Shown: piece after piece, positions 1-5,223 of the stretch | Layout of the letters: every line of letters starts with the position of its first letter | How positions within the stretch are numbered: the first letter of the stretch is position 1 | Source of the DNA: Pseudomonadota bacterium | GTDB lineage: Bacteria; Pseudomonadota; Gammaproteobacteria; Steroidobacterales; Steroidobacteraceae | Direction of reading: 5' to 3' | DNA length: 7,828 bases | NCBI GenBank assembly: GCA_003242495.1 | Contig: QGUO01000155.1 | Span: 1 to 7,828, forward strand | Made by a program: the position numbers and the translations under genes | The notes under the pieces: generated by a model | What the model saw: the letters and a program-made list of their open reading frames with translations, nothing else | Database searches by the model: none | What the model was told of the DNA's origin: nothing

Positions 1-148
1 GCATACAGCCATGCCACGGCATGAATACACGCACATCATGTCCGCGGCCATGGAGGATCCGGGGCAGCGCGCCGGCCACGTCGGCGAGCCCGCCGGTCTT
101 GGCGAGCGGGGCGACCTCGGCAGCGATGAAGCAGATGCGCAGCGGCAT
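1..148 (-). CDS. glgA: Glycogen synthase, ADP-glucose type (N-terminal fragment)
   Basis: GlgA transfers glucose from ADP-glucose to the growing alpha-1,4-glucan chain in the cytoplasm (GT5 family). Only the first 49 codons are in the window; the gene continues beyond base 1. The reading begins MPLRICFIAAEVAPLAKTGG and goes on LADVAGALPRILHGRGHDVR. This contains the family's KTGGLADV signature, with Lys17 matching the ADP-glucose-binding lysine near the N terminus of bacterial glycogen synthases. The ATG (146-148 on the plus strand as CAT) fits the normal family start, which lies about 15 residues before that lysine. No strong Shine-Dalgarno is visible, and a short hairpin (158-172) sits just upstream. 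phaR lies 58 bases upstream on the same strand, so co-transcription is possible. The identity is confident despite the short fragment because the motif is diagnostic. Confidence 0.9.
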   Translation of the reverse strand, partial: MPLRICFIAAEVAPLAKTGGLADVAGALPRILHGRGHDVRVFMPWHGCM

Positions 149-157
149 GTAAGCTCG

Positions 158-172
158 GGGCGCGTTGCGCCC
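158..172 (-). other. Small hairpin in front of glgA
   Basis: On the minus strand GGGCGC (167-172) and GCGCCC (158-163) are perfectly complementary around a three-base loop. The stem ends nine bases upstream of the glgA ATG. There is no T-run after it, so a Rho-independent terminator for phaR is unlikely. A structure at the ribosome-binding region of glgA is the other reading. Short GC-rich stems of this kind also arise by chance in such DNA. Confidence 0.3.
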
Positions 173-206
173 AGGGGGCGTGGCGTGATGGGGCGGGCGG
201 GGTGGC

Positions 207-704
207 TCAGGCCTGACCGTCGGCCGCTTCCTTGCCGTTGGTGCGCGGCGCTTCGCGCTGCGGGGCGAAGGCCGCCAACATGGTCTCCTGCATGCGCGAC
301 CACATCTCGAGATTGTGTCGCGTCATCTCGGACATGGCGGCGAGCGGGGCCGTGTTCATCATGCGGGTGAGCTGGGATTGCACCGCTTCCTGCTGGTGCA
401 TGAAGGTTTCGACACTCTTTTCGAGGTAGGAGCTGAAGAAGCCTTGTAATGAGTTGCCGTAGAAGCGGATGAGCGATTCGAGCAGCTGAGTGGAGAGGAT
501 GGGACGTCCGAACTGCTCCTGATCGGCGATCACTTGCAGCAGGATGAGGCGCGTGATGTCCTCGTTGGTTTTGTCCTCGATCACGCGAACCCGCACGCCG
601 GAAACGATGAGGTTTCGTATGTCCTCGAGCGTGATATGCCGGCTTTGCGACGCGTCATACAGACGCCGGTTCGCATATTTCTTGATCAGCCTTTCTTCGC
701 TCAT
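207..704 (-). CDS. phaR: Polyhydroxyalkanoate synthesis regulator PhaR
   Basis: PhaR is a DNA-binding repressor that also binds PHA polymer. When granules form it leaves its operators, so phasin and PHA genes (and often phaR itself) are expressed. The 165-residue product has the two expected parts. The N-terminal PHB/PHA-accumulation DNA-binding domain covers about residues 4-65, with the hallmark LIKKYANRRLYD at 6-17 (most homologues have Pro where Ala11 is) and EDKTNEDITRLILLQVI at 43-59. The PHB_acc region follows at about 68-112 (QLLESLIRFYGNSLQGFFSS). A Met-rich helical stretch (112-145) and a polar tail complete it. Length is near the family norm. The start is set by the MSEERLIKKY opening; a GAGG lies about 11 bases upstream, which is somewhat far. 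It is divergent from phaE across 74 bases and precedes glgA on its own strand. Confidence 0.95.
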   Translation of the reverse strand: MSEERLIKKYANRRLYDASQSRHITLEDIRNLIVSGVRVRVIEDKTNEDITRLILLQVIADQEQFGRPILSTQLLESLIRFYGNSLQGFFSSYLEKSVETFMHQQEAVQSQLTRMMNTAPLAAMSEMTRHNLEMWSRMQETMLAAFAPQREAPRTNGKEAADGQA

Positions 705-706
705 CG

Positions 707-722
707 CTTGAAGAGCCTCAAG
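707..722. repeat. Short inverted repeat in phaR-phaE divergent region
   Basis: CTTGA (707-711) and TCAAG (718-722) form a perfect 5-base dyad with a 6-base centre, immediately upstream of the phaR start codon. It lies in the only space where both phaR and phaE can be controlled. It is short enough to be chance; it is recorded as a possible operator half-site pair. Confidence 0.2.
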
Positions 723-736
723 GAAGCAGTAAGGGT

Positions 737-765
737 ACTCTAGCCGCGCACATTTGGCGGTGCAA
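737..765 (-). promoter_or_regulatory. Candidate sigma70 promoter for phaR
   Basis: On the minus strand, TTGCAC (760-765) and TAGAGT (737-742) are separated by exactly 17 bases. They match 3/6 of the -35 and 4/6 of the -10 consensus. Transcription would begin near 730, giving a leader of about 25 bases before the phaR ATG. The -35 lies in TTGTTGCACC. Described PhaR operators are TGC-rich, so autorepression here is plausible but inferred. No convincing plus-strand promoter for phaE was found in the same gap. Confidence 0.38.
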
Positions 766-778
766 CAATGGTGGGCCT

Positions 779-1609
779 ATGGCACAGGCAGATCCGGATC
801 GTCACGAGCGGGCTCATGCCCAGGAAGCGCCCGAACACGCTCCCCGGCCCGCGGGCCTGGAAGAGGCGGAGGCGCTGGGCCGCAAATGGCTGGAACTGGG
901 GCAGGTCTGGCTGCAGGGCCTGGCCCAGTCCGCGGCCGGATCGGCCACGCGGGCCCCGGCCGGGCCAGCTGACGAGGGTGCGGCCGATGCTGCAGATGCA
1001 CAAGGCGCGTCCACCACGCCGCCCGCCACCGACCCGTTCGAGGTCGGTCGCGCGCTGATCGAGGCGTGGCGCACGGCGTGGGCCGGGACCGGCGCCGCCC
1101 AGGCCACCGTTTCGCAGGTTTTTTCCGACTGGCTCGCGAGCATGCCGCTCCTGGGGCCGGCTCGCGAGCAGACGCGTTTGCTGCGCGAACTGGCCGAGGC
1201 GCAGGCCGAATGCCGCCGTCTCGAACAGGAGCTCGCCGCGGTGTTGCTGCAGGTGCAAACCGAGACGCTCGAGCGGCTGGCCGAACGCGTGCAAGCGGCC
1301 GGCGTGACCAACAGCGCCGAAGGCTATCGGCGTATTCACGATTTGTGGGTGGAATGCGGCGAGCAGGTCTATGCGCAGGTGGCCCACAGCGAGGCCTATG
1401 CGCGGTTGCAGGGGGCGCTCGGCAACGCCACCATGCGTTTGCGCGCCAGGCAGCAGGCGCTCCTCGAGCAGGCCTTGAAGCAATTGGATCTGCCCACCCG
1501 CTCGGAGCTCAATACCTTGCATCGGCAAGTGCGCGAGCTGCGCCAGAAACTGGCCGCGCTCGAGGCGCCGCGCGCCGGTGTGCGACGGCGGCCCGCAAAG
1601 CAAACATGA
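779..1609 (+). CDS. phaE: Class III PHA synthase subunit PhaE
   Basis: PhaE is the non-catalytic partner that activates PhaC in class III PHA synthases and sits with it on the granule surface. The 276-residue product is recognised from its C-terminal half: IHDLWVECGEQVYAQ at 186-200, SEAYARLQGALGNATMRLR at 204-222, and the near-invariant LPTRSELNTLHRQVRELR at 238-255, followed by a coiled-coil heptad to about 262. A second coiled-coil stretch spans about 128-172. Residues 1-83 are Ala/Pro/Glu-rich low complexity. The protein is shorter than many PhaE proteins (often around 330-380 residues), with the shortening in the middle. The ATG at 779 is the first usable in-frame start after the divergent gap; the Shine-Dalgarno is poor (GGTGGG only three bases away). 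The stop overlaps the phaC start as ATGA, which indicates translational coupling. Confidence 0.92.
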   Translation: MAQADPDRHERAHAQEAPEHAPRPAGLEEAEALGRKWLELGQVWLQGLAQSAAGSATRAPAGPADEGAADAADAQGASTTPPATDPFEVGRALIEAWRTAWAGTGAAQATVSQVFSDWLASMPLLGPAREQTRLLRELAEAQAECRRLEQELAAVLLQVQTETLERLAERVQAAGVTNSAEGYRRIHDLWVECGEQVYAQVAHSEAYARLQGALGNATMRLRARQQALLEQALKQLDLPTRSELNTLHRQVRELRQKLAALEAPRAGVRRRPAKQT

Positions 1610-2709
1610 CGAGCCCATTCGAATTCGATCCACAGGTGCTGGCCCAGGAGGCCGAGCGCTTCGCGGCGCGGCTGCGTGCCGGCATGGAATCGCTCGCGCG
1701 CGTCGCCGAGGTGCAGATCGGCACGGCCCCCAAGGAGGCGGTGTATGCGGAGGACAAGCTCGTCCTGTACCGTTACTTGCCCGAGCCCGACGTGCAGCCC
1801 GAGGCGCGCATCGCCACGCCACTGCTCATCTGTTACGCGCTGGTGAATCGTCCTTACATGCTCGACCTGCAGCCCGACCGCTCGCTGATCCGCGGGCTGC
1901 TCAAGCGCGGCGTGGACGTGTACCTCATCGACTGGGGCTATCCCGACGGGGCCGATCGCTATCTGGGGTTCGAGGACTATGTGCTGCGCTACCTGCCGAA
2001 CTGCGTGGCGGCGGTCGAACGCACCAGCGGCTCGCAGGGCGTGAACCTGCTCGGTGTCTGCCAAGGCGGGACGCTGAGCGTCTGCTACGCCGCGCTGCAT
2101 CCGGAGCGTGTGCGCAACCTGTTGACCATGGTGACGCCGGTCGACTTCCGCACCCCGGACAATCTGCTCACCAAGTGGGCCGAGCACGTCGACGTCGATG
2201 CGCTGGTGGCCACCGTGGGCAACGTGCCGGGCACGATGCTCAACGCCTTGTTCCTGAGCCTCATGCCGTTTCGGCTGACGGTGCACAAGTATCTGGCGCT
2301 GCTCGATCAGATCGAGGACGCTGCGGCGGTCGAGAACTTCCTGCGCATGGAGAAATGGATTTTCGACAGCCCCGACCAGCCCGGGGAAATGTTCCGGCAG
2401 TTCATGACCTGGCTGGTCAAGGAGAATCGATTGATGCGCGGCGCCCTCGAGATCGCCGGCCGGCGCATCGATCCGCGACGCATCACCATGCCGGTGTTCA
2501 ATATGTACGCCCTGCAGGATCACCTGGTGCCGCCGGCGGCGAGCACGCCGCTGCGAACGCTGGTCGGCGCCGTCGACTACTCGGAGTACGCGTTCGCCGG
2601 CGGGCACATCGGCATCTATGTGAGCGGGGCGGCCCAGCGCGAAGTGCCGCCACGCATTGCCGAGTGGCTGCGCGCGCGCGACCCGCGGCCCGCCCGGCGA
2701 CGTTCATGA
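1606..2709 (+). CDS. phaC: Class III PHA synthase catalytic subunit PhaC
   Basis: PhaC polymerises (R)-3-hydroxyacyl-CoA, chiefly 3-hydroxybutyryl-CoA, into PHA with release of CoA, working as a PhaEC complex at the granule surface. The 367-residue product is of class III size (about 355-365), well short of class I and II enzymes. It has the alpha/beta-hydrolase core with a lipase-like box GVCQGG in which the nucleophile is Cys152, a catalytic Asp305 in ALQDHLVPP, and His334 in GGHIGIYVSG. This Cys-Asp-His triad has the same spacing as the Allochromatium vinosum enzyme (Cys149, Asp302, His331). The motif VYLIDWGYPDGADRY at 105-119 is also typical. The start is the ATG overlapping the phaE stop; the frame stays open further upstream, but that stretch lies inside phaE. 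The C terminus is basic (RPARRRS). Confidence 0.96.
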   Translation: MTSPFEFDPQVLAQEAERFAARLRAGMESLARVAEVQIGTAPKEAVYAEDKLVLYRYLPEPDVQPEARIATPLLICYALVNRPYMLDLQPDRSLIRGLLKRGVDVYLIDWGYPDGADRYLGFEDYVLRYLPNCVAAVERTSGSQGVNLLGVCQGGTLSVCYAALHPERVRNLLTMVTPVDFRTPDNLLTKWAEHVDVDALVATVGNVPGTMLNALFLSLMPFRLTVHKYLALLDQIEDAAAVENFLRMEKWIFDSPDQPGEMFRQFMTWLVKENRLMRGALEIAGRRIDPRRITMPVFNMYALQDHLVPPAASTPLRTLVGAVDYSEYAFAGGHIGIYVSGAAQREVPPRIAEWLRARDPRPARRRS

Positions 2710-2723
2710 GCATGGATCCGGCG

Positions 2724-2811
2724 CGCATCCGAGGCACCCGGGCACCCGCGCCGGGCGTGCGCGCTGGCCGCTGGGCGCGGCCCGGGCCCGTGCCGGCGTG
2801 GCGCGGATGCG
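2724..2811. repeat. Nested GC-rich inverted repeat between phaC and cysK
   Basis: An outer perfect 8-base dyad, CGCATCCG (2724-2731) and CGGATGCG (2804-2811), encloses further pairing: GGCAC (2733-2737) with GTGCC (2790-2794), and CCGGGC (2738-2743) with GCCCGG (2780-2785). These leave a bulge at 2786-2789. The left side also carries a perfect tandem duplication of GGCACCCG (2733-2748). No T-run follows, so this is not a standard Rho-independent terminator. It could still fold in the phaC 3' end and slow polymerase or protect the message. Chance pairing in GC-rich DNA is the alternative. Confidence 0.35.
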
Positions 2812-2843
2812 ACGTGCGTGAGCACAACGCGACAGGTTCAGGC

Positions 2844-2849
2844 TACACT
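2844..2849 (+). promoter_or_regulatory. Candidate -10 element for cysK
   Basis: TACACT matches 4/6 of the sigma70 -10 consensus and sits in the least GC-rich part of the phaC-cysK gap. The best -35 at 17 bases spacing is AGCACA (2821-2826), only 3/6. Transcription would begin near 2856, giving a short leader of about 26 bases before the cysK ATG. Together with the 172-base gap, this argues for cysK being transcribed separately from phaEC. Confidence 0.35.
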
Positions 2850-2881
2850 TGCCCTCTCGGCTCCATCACTGTAACGCCGCC

Positions 2882-3823
2882 ATGATCTACGACAGCATTC
2901 TCGGCACCATCGGCCGCACGCCCGTCGTGCGTATCAACCGTCTCGCGCCTGAGCACGTCACCATGTACGTGAAGTGCGAGTTCTTCAACCCGCTCTCCTC
3001 GGTCAAGGATCGTCTGGCGATCGCCATCATCGAGGACGCCGAGCGGCGCGGCCTGCTCAAGCCCGGTCAGACGGTTGTGGAGGCAACGTCGGGCAACACC
3101 GGCATCGCGCTCGCCATGGTGTGCGCCGCGAAAGGCTATCCGTTCGTGGCGGTCATGGTGGAGAGCTTCTCCATCGAGCGGCGCAAGATCATGCGCCTGC
3201 TCGGCGCCAAGGTGATTCTCACGCCGGCGGCCGAGCGCGGCACGGGCATGGTGCGGCGGGCCGAGGAGCTTGCGGCCAAGAACGGCTGGTTCCTGGCGCG
3301 GCAGTTCGAGAACCTCGCCAATCCCGAGTATCACCGCAACACCACGGGCCCGGAGATCCTCAGCGACTTCGCCGGCCGCCGGCTCGACTTCTGGGTGACC
3401 GGGTGGGGTACCGGCGGCACCCTCACCGGGGCGGGCGAAATGATCAAGAAGGCGCGCCCGGACGTGCGCATCGTGGCCGCCGAGCCGGCCGGCGCGGCGC
3501 TGCTCTCGGGCGGGGAGTTCAAGCCGCACAAGATCCAGGGCTGGACGCCGGACTTCGTGCCCGCGGTGCTCAATCGCGCCGTGCCCGACGAGATCGTGCC
3601 GGTCACCGACGAGGAGGCCATCCAGGCGGCGCGTGACCTCGCCAGTCGCGAGGGCATCTTCTGCGGCATCTCTGCGGGCGGGACGTTCGCTGCGGCGCTC
3701 AAGGTCGCGCAGCAGGCGAGCGAAGGCTCGGTGATCCTCGCCATGCTGCCCGACACCGGTGAGCGTTACCTGAGCACGGCGCTCTTCGAGGGCATTCTCG
3801 AGGGGTCGGACGCCGAGCTCTGA
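2882..3823 (+). CDS. cysK: Cysteine synthase A (O-acetylserine sulfhydrylase)
   Basis: CysK is a cytoplasmic PLP enzyme that makes L-cysteine from O-acetyl-L-serine and sulfide, the last step of sulfate assimilation. The 313-residue product is a normal length for the fold type II family. Lys42 in NPLSSVKDR is the Schiff-base lysine; EATSGNTG (67-74) is the substrate loop; GWGTGGT (174-180) is the phosphate-binding loop; GISAGG (262-267) holds Ser264, expected to contact the PLP ring nitrogen; LPDTGERYLS (289-298) is the usual C-terminal motif. The loop has Trp175 where Val is common in enteric CysK. The ATG at 2882 matches the family opening MIYDSILGTIGRTP; an in-frame TTG at 2849 would add 11 unlikely residues and overlaps the candidate -10. 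Shine-Dalgarno is weak. CysM is the alternative name, but the motifs and length fit CysK better. It shares no obvious pathway with its neighbours. Confidence 0.93.
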   Translation: MIYDSILGTIGRTPVVRINRLAPEHVTMYVKCEFFNPLSSVKDRLAIAIIEDAERRGLLKPGQTVVEATSGNTGIALAMVCAAKGYPFVAVMVESFSIERRKIMRLLGAKVILTPAAERGTGMVRRAEELAAKNGWFLARQFENLANPEYHRNTTGPEILSDFAGRRLDFWVTGWGTGGTLTGAGEMIKKARPDVRIVAAEPAGAALLSGGEFKPHKIQGWTPDFVPAVLNRAVPDEIVPVTDEEAIQAARDLASREGIFCGISAGGTFAAALKVAQQASEGSVILAMLPDTGERYLSTALFEGILEGSDAEL

Positions 3824-3834
3824 GCGGCTCGGCG
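3811..3834 (+). terminator. Hairpin over the cysK stop codon (possible terminator)
   Basis: CGCCGAGC (3811-3818) and GCTCGGCG (3827-3834) make a perfect 8-base stem with an 8-base loop that contains the cysK TGA. A second dyad, CGGCGCGCGCCG (3830-3841), overlaps it and is followed by only three T (3842-3844). The stem is strong but the U-tract is almost missing, so it may terminate weakly, act as an mRNA end stabiliser, or mark a Rho-dependent end. Confidence 0.38.
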
Positions 3835-3842
3835 CGCGCCGT

Positions 3843-3870
3843 TTGAACGCAATCACGAATCCAGAATAAA
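3843..3870 (+). promoter_or_regulatory. Candidate promoter in AT-rich island before the efflux genes
   Basis: TTGAAC (3843-3848) and AATAAA (3865-3870) are spaced by 16 bases; each matches 4/6 of its sigma70 hexamer. They lie in the most AT-rich stretch of the window (about 3842-3895), which stands out in GC-rich surroundings. A second possible -35, TTTACA (3890-3895, 5/6), lacks a good partner -10. Either would give a long untranslated leader of about 130-175 bases before the adaptor gene. Confidence 0.38.
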
Positions 3871-3909
3871 TCGCGAGGCTTTGCGAATCTTTACAGCTCA
3901 GCCCGGTCT

Positions 3910-3929
3910 GTACCGATACCCTGCGGTAC
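3910..3929. repeat. 20-base dyad in the adaptor leader, possible operator
   Basis: GTACCG (3910-3915) and CGGTAC (3924-3929) are a perfect 6-base inverted repeat around an 8-base centre. It lies just downstream of the AT-rich candidate promoter and about 120 bases before the adaptor start codon. Its size and place fit a dimeric repressor site, as is common for RND efflux operons, but no regulator gene is in the window. A second, weaker dyad, CTCGT (3976-3980) and ACGAG (3990-3994), follows in the same leader. The rest of the 226-base gap (3824-4049) shows no gene. Confidence 0.3.
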
Positions 3930-4049
3930 GTGTCGCTCGGCGAGTCGGAGCCTGGCGCCATTTTCCGCGGCGACGCTCGTTTCTGGCCTACGAGAGCTGT
4001 GCGACATCTTTCATTGCAATTTCTTCCCGACCCGCCAGGCAGCCGCTGG

Positions 4050-5147
4050 ATGACTCTGCTCGTGAGGCGTAACGCCATCGTCCTCGTCCTTGTCCTGGCG
4101 ACAGCGCTCGCCGTGGGCGGGTACGTGTTTTTCGGCCGCGAATCGGTGCCGGCGCCGACCGGGCCTCGCCCGCCGGCGGTGCGGGAAGTGGCGGTGAGCG
4201 TCACGTATCCGGCCATGAAGGAGTTCGACCACGAGGTCGAGGCGCTCGGCACCCTGCGCGCCAACGAGTCGGTGGATGTGACCGCCAAGACGGCGGATCG
4301 CGTGGTGGCCATCCGCTTCGAGGAGGGGCAGCAGGTGCAGGCCGGCCAGGTGCTCGTGGAGCTCGACAGCACCGAGGAGCGTGCCGACCTCGCCGCCGCA
4401 GAGGCGGCGCTGCTCGACAGCCGCAGCCAGTTCAACCGCAGCCGCGAGCTCTTCGAGACGCGGGTGCTGTCCGAAGCCCAGCTCGATCAGCTGCAGGCCA
4501 CGCTGTCGACCAACGAGGCGCGGGTGGCCGCGGCGCGCTCGCGGCTGAACGACTCCATCATCAAGGCGCCGTTCAGCGGTCGCGTGGGGCTGCGCAATGT
4601 CAGTCTGGGCAGCCTGGTCCAGCCCGGCACGGTCATTACCACGCTCGACGACCTGAGCGTGATGAAGCTCGATTTCGCCGTTCCCGAGGTGTTCCTCGCC
4701 ACGCTCGCGCCGGGGCAGGAAGTGGGCGCGCGCAGTGTGGCCTATCCCGACGAGGTGTTCCGCGGGCGCGTCTCGAGCATCGGCACGCGCGTTGATACCA
4801 CCACCCGGTCCGTGCCGGTGCGTGCGCTCATCGACAATCCCGATGGACGGCTGCGCCCCGGGATGTTCATGACCGTGCGCCTGGTCCGCTCGGAGGGTGA
4901 GGCGATGATGCTGCCCGAGGCCGCCATCGTCCCCGAGGGCGACCGGCACTATGTCTTCGTGGTCGAGGAGGGCCAGGCACGTCGCCGCGAGGTCGAGATC
5001 GGCCGCCGCCGACCCGGCGAAGTGGAGATCCTCGGCGGTCTGGCGCTCGAGGAAGCGGTGATCGTCGACGGGACCCTCAACGTTCGCGACGGCTCCCCGG
5101 TCAACGTGGTGGAGCGGGCCGCGCCCGACGGCACGGAGCCCACCTGA
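4050..5147 (+). CDS. RND efflux pump periplasmic adaptor (membrane fusion protein)
   Basis: This HlyD/AcrA-type adaptor links an inner-membrane RND pump to an outer-membrane channel across the periplasm. From the ATG at 4050 the product has 365 residues. A short basic start leads into a hydrophobic segment (about 9-29) that serves as membrane anchor or signal; there is no lipobox cysteine. The two halves of the lipoyl (barrel-sandwich) domain are at about 74-107 (VVAIRFEEGQQVQAGQVLVE) and 170-200 (IIKAPFSGRVG, LGSLVQPGTVI). They flank an alpha-helical hairpin (about 108-168). A beta-barrel and membrane-proximal domain follow, with RLRPGMFMTVRL at 267-278. A GTG at 3930 or TTG at 4014 would extend the frame, but the added residues are unlike an export signal; AGG at 4037-4039 is a weak ribosome site for 4050. 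The permease follows after 72 bases. Substrate cannot be told from sequence. Confidence 0.9.
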   Translation: MTLLVRRNAIVLVLVLATALAVGGYVFFGRESVPAPTGPRPPAVREVAVSVTYPAMKEFDHEVEALGTLRANESVDVTAKTADRVVAIRFEEGQQVQAGQVLVELDSTEERADLAAAEAALLDSRSQFNRSRELFETRVLSEAQLDQLQATLSTNEARVAAARSRLNDSIIKAPFSGRVGLRNVSLGSLVQPGTVITTLDDLSVMKLDFAVPEVFLATLAPGQEVGARSVAYPDEVFRGRVSSIGTRVDTTTRSVPVRALIDNPDGRLRPGMFMTVRLVRSEGEAMMLPEAAIVPEGDRHYVFVVEEGQARRREVEIGRRRPGEVEILGGLALEEAVIVDGTLNVRDGSPVNVVERAAPDGTEPT

Positions 5148-5148
5148 C

Positions 5149-5223
5149 ATGGCGCGCCGCCCGCTCGCGCGCATGCCGGCGCGCCCGCAACCGGCCGTCC
5201 GCCACGCGTGGGCTGAAGCATGA
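5149..5223 (+). CDS. Possible 24-residue linker ORF between adaptor and permease
   Basis: A small frame opens with ATG one base after the adaptor TGA and ends with a TGA that overlaps the permease ATG as ATGA (5220-5223). It therefore fills the whole gap between the two genes. The peptide would be basic and rich in Arg, Ala and Pro, starting MARRPLARMPARPQPAV. It has no membrane segment and resembles no family I know. Its likely meaning, if real, is translational coupling: ribosomes finishing the adaptor would restart here and be delivered to the permease start. GC-rich DNA gives such frames by chance, so confidence is low. Confidence 0.2.
   Translation: MARRPLARMPARPQPAVRHAWAEA
5151..5185. 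repeat. Paired GGCGCGCC palindromes in the adaptor-permease gap
   Basis: The 8-base palindrome GGCGCGCC occurs at 5151-5158 and again at 5178-5185. As each copy is self-complementary, the two can pair into an 8-base stem with a 19-base loop in the mRNA, between the adaptor stop and the permease start. It might modulate the ratio of the two proteins; chance in GC-rich sequence is a real alternative. Confidence 0.3.

Noticed and set aside
708..741. Plus-strand promoter for phaE using TTGAAG and TACTCT
   Set aside because: The spacing is 22 bases and the -10 matches only 3/6, so it does not qualify. The phaE promoter remains unidentified.
1066..1605. In-frame upstream extension of phaC
   Set aside because: The frame is open by composition only. 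It overlaps phaE in another frame, the added residues are Arg/Gly/Ala-rich, and the conserved class III length and ATGA junction place the start at 1606.
740..2607. Overlapping minus-strand frames of 360 and 403 codons opposite phaE and phaC
   Set aside because: They are antisense to well-supported genes, have no recognisable domains, and show His/Arg-rich composition typical of shadow frames.
1578..2885. 435-codon plus-strand frame overlapping phaC
   Set aside because: It is an out-of-frame shadow of phaC: low-complexity Arg/Ala/Gly content and no motifs. Only its last part, between phaC and cysK, is discussed as a possible mini-ORF.
3930..4049. GTG-initiated 40-residue N-terminal extension of the adaptor
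   Set aside because: The extra residues are polar and Trp/Pro/Arg-containing and would bury the membrane anchor. The ATG at 4050 puts the hydrophobic segment right at the N terminus, as usual for this family.
2843..4435. 530-codon minus-strand frame opposite cysK and the start of the adaptor gene
   Set aside because: It crosses two unrelated genes and the promoter-bearing gap between them, and shows no domain; cysK on the other strand is unambiguous.
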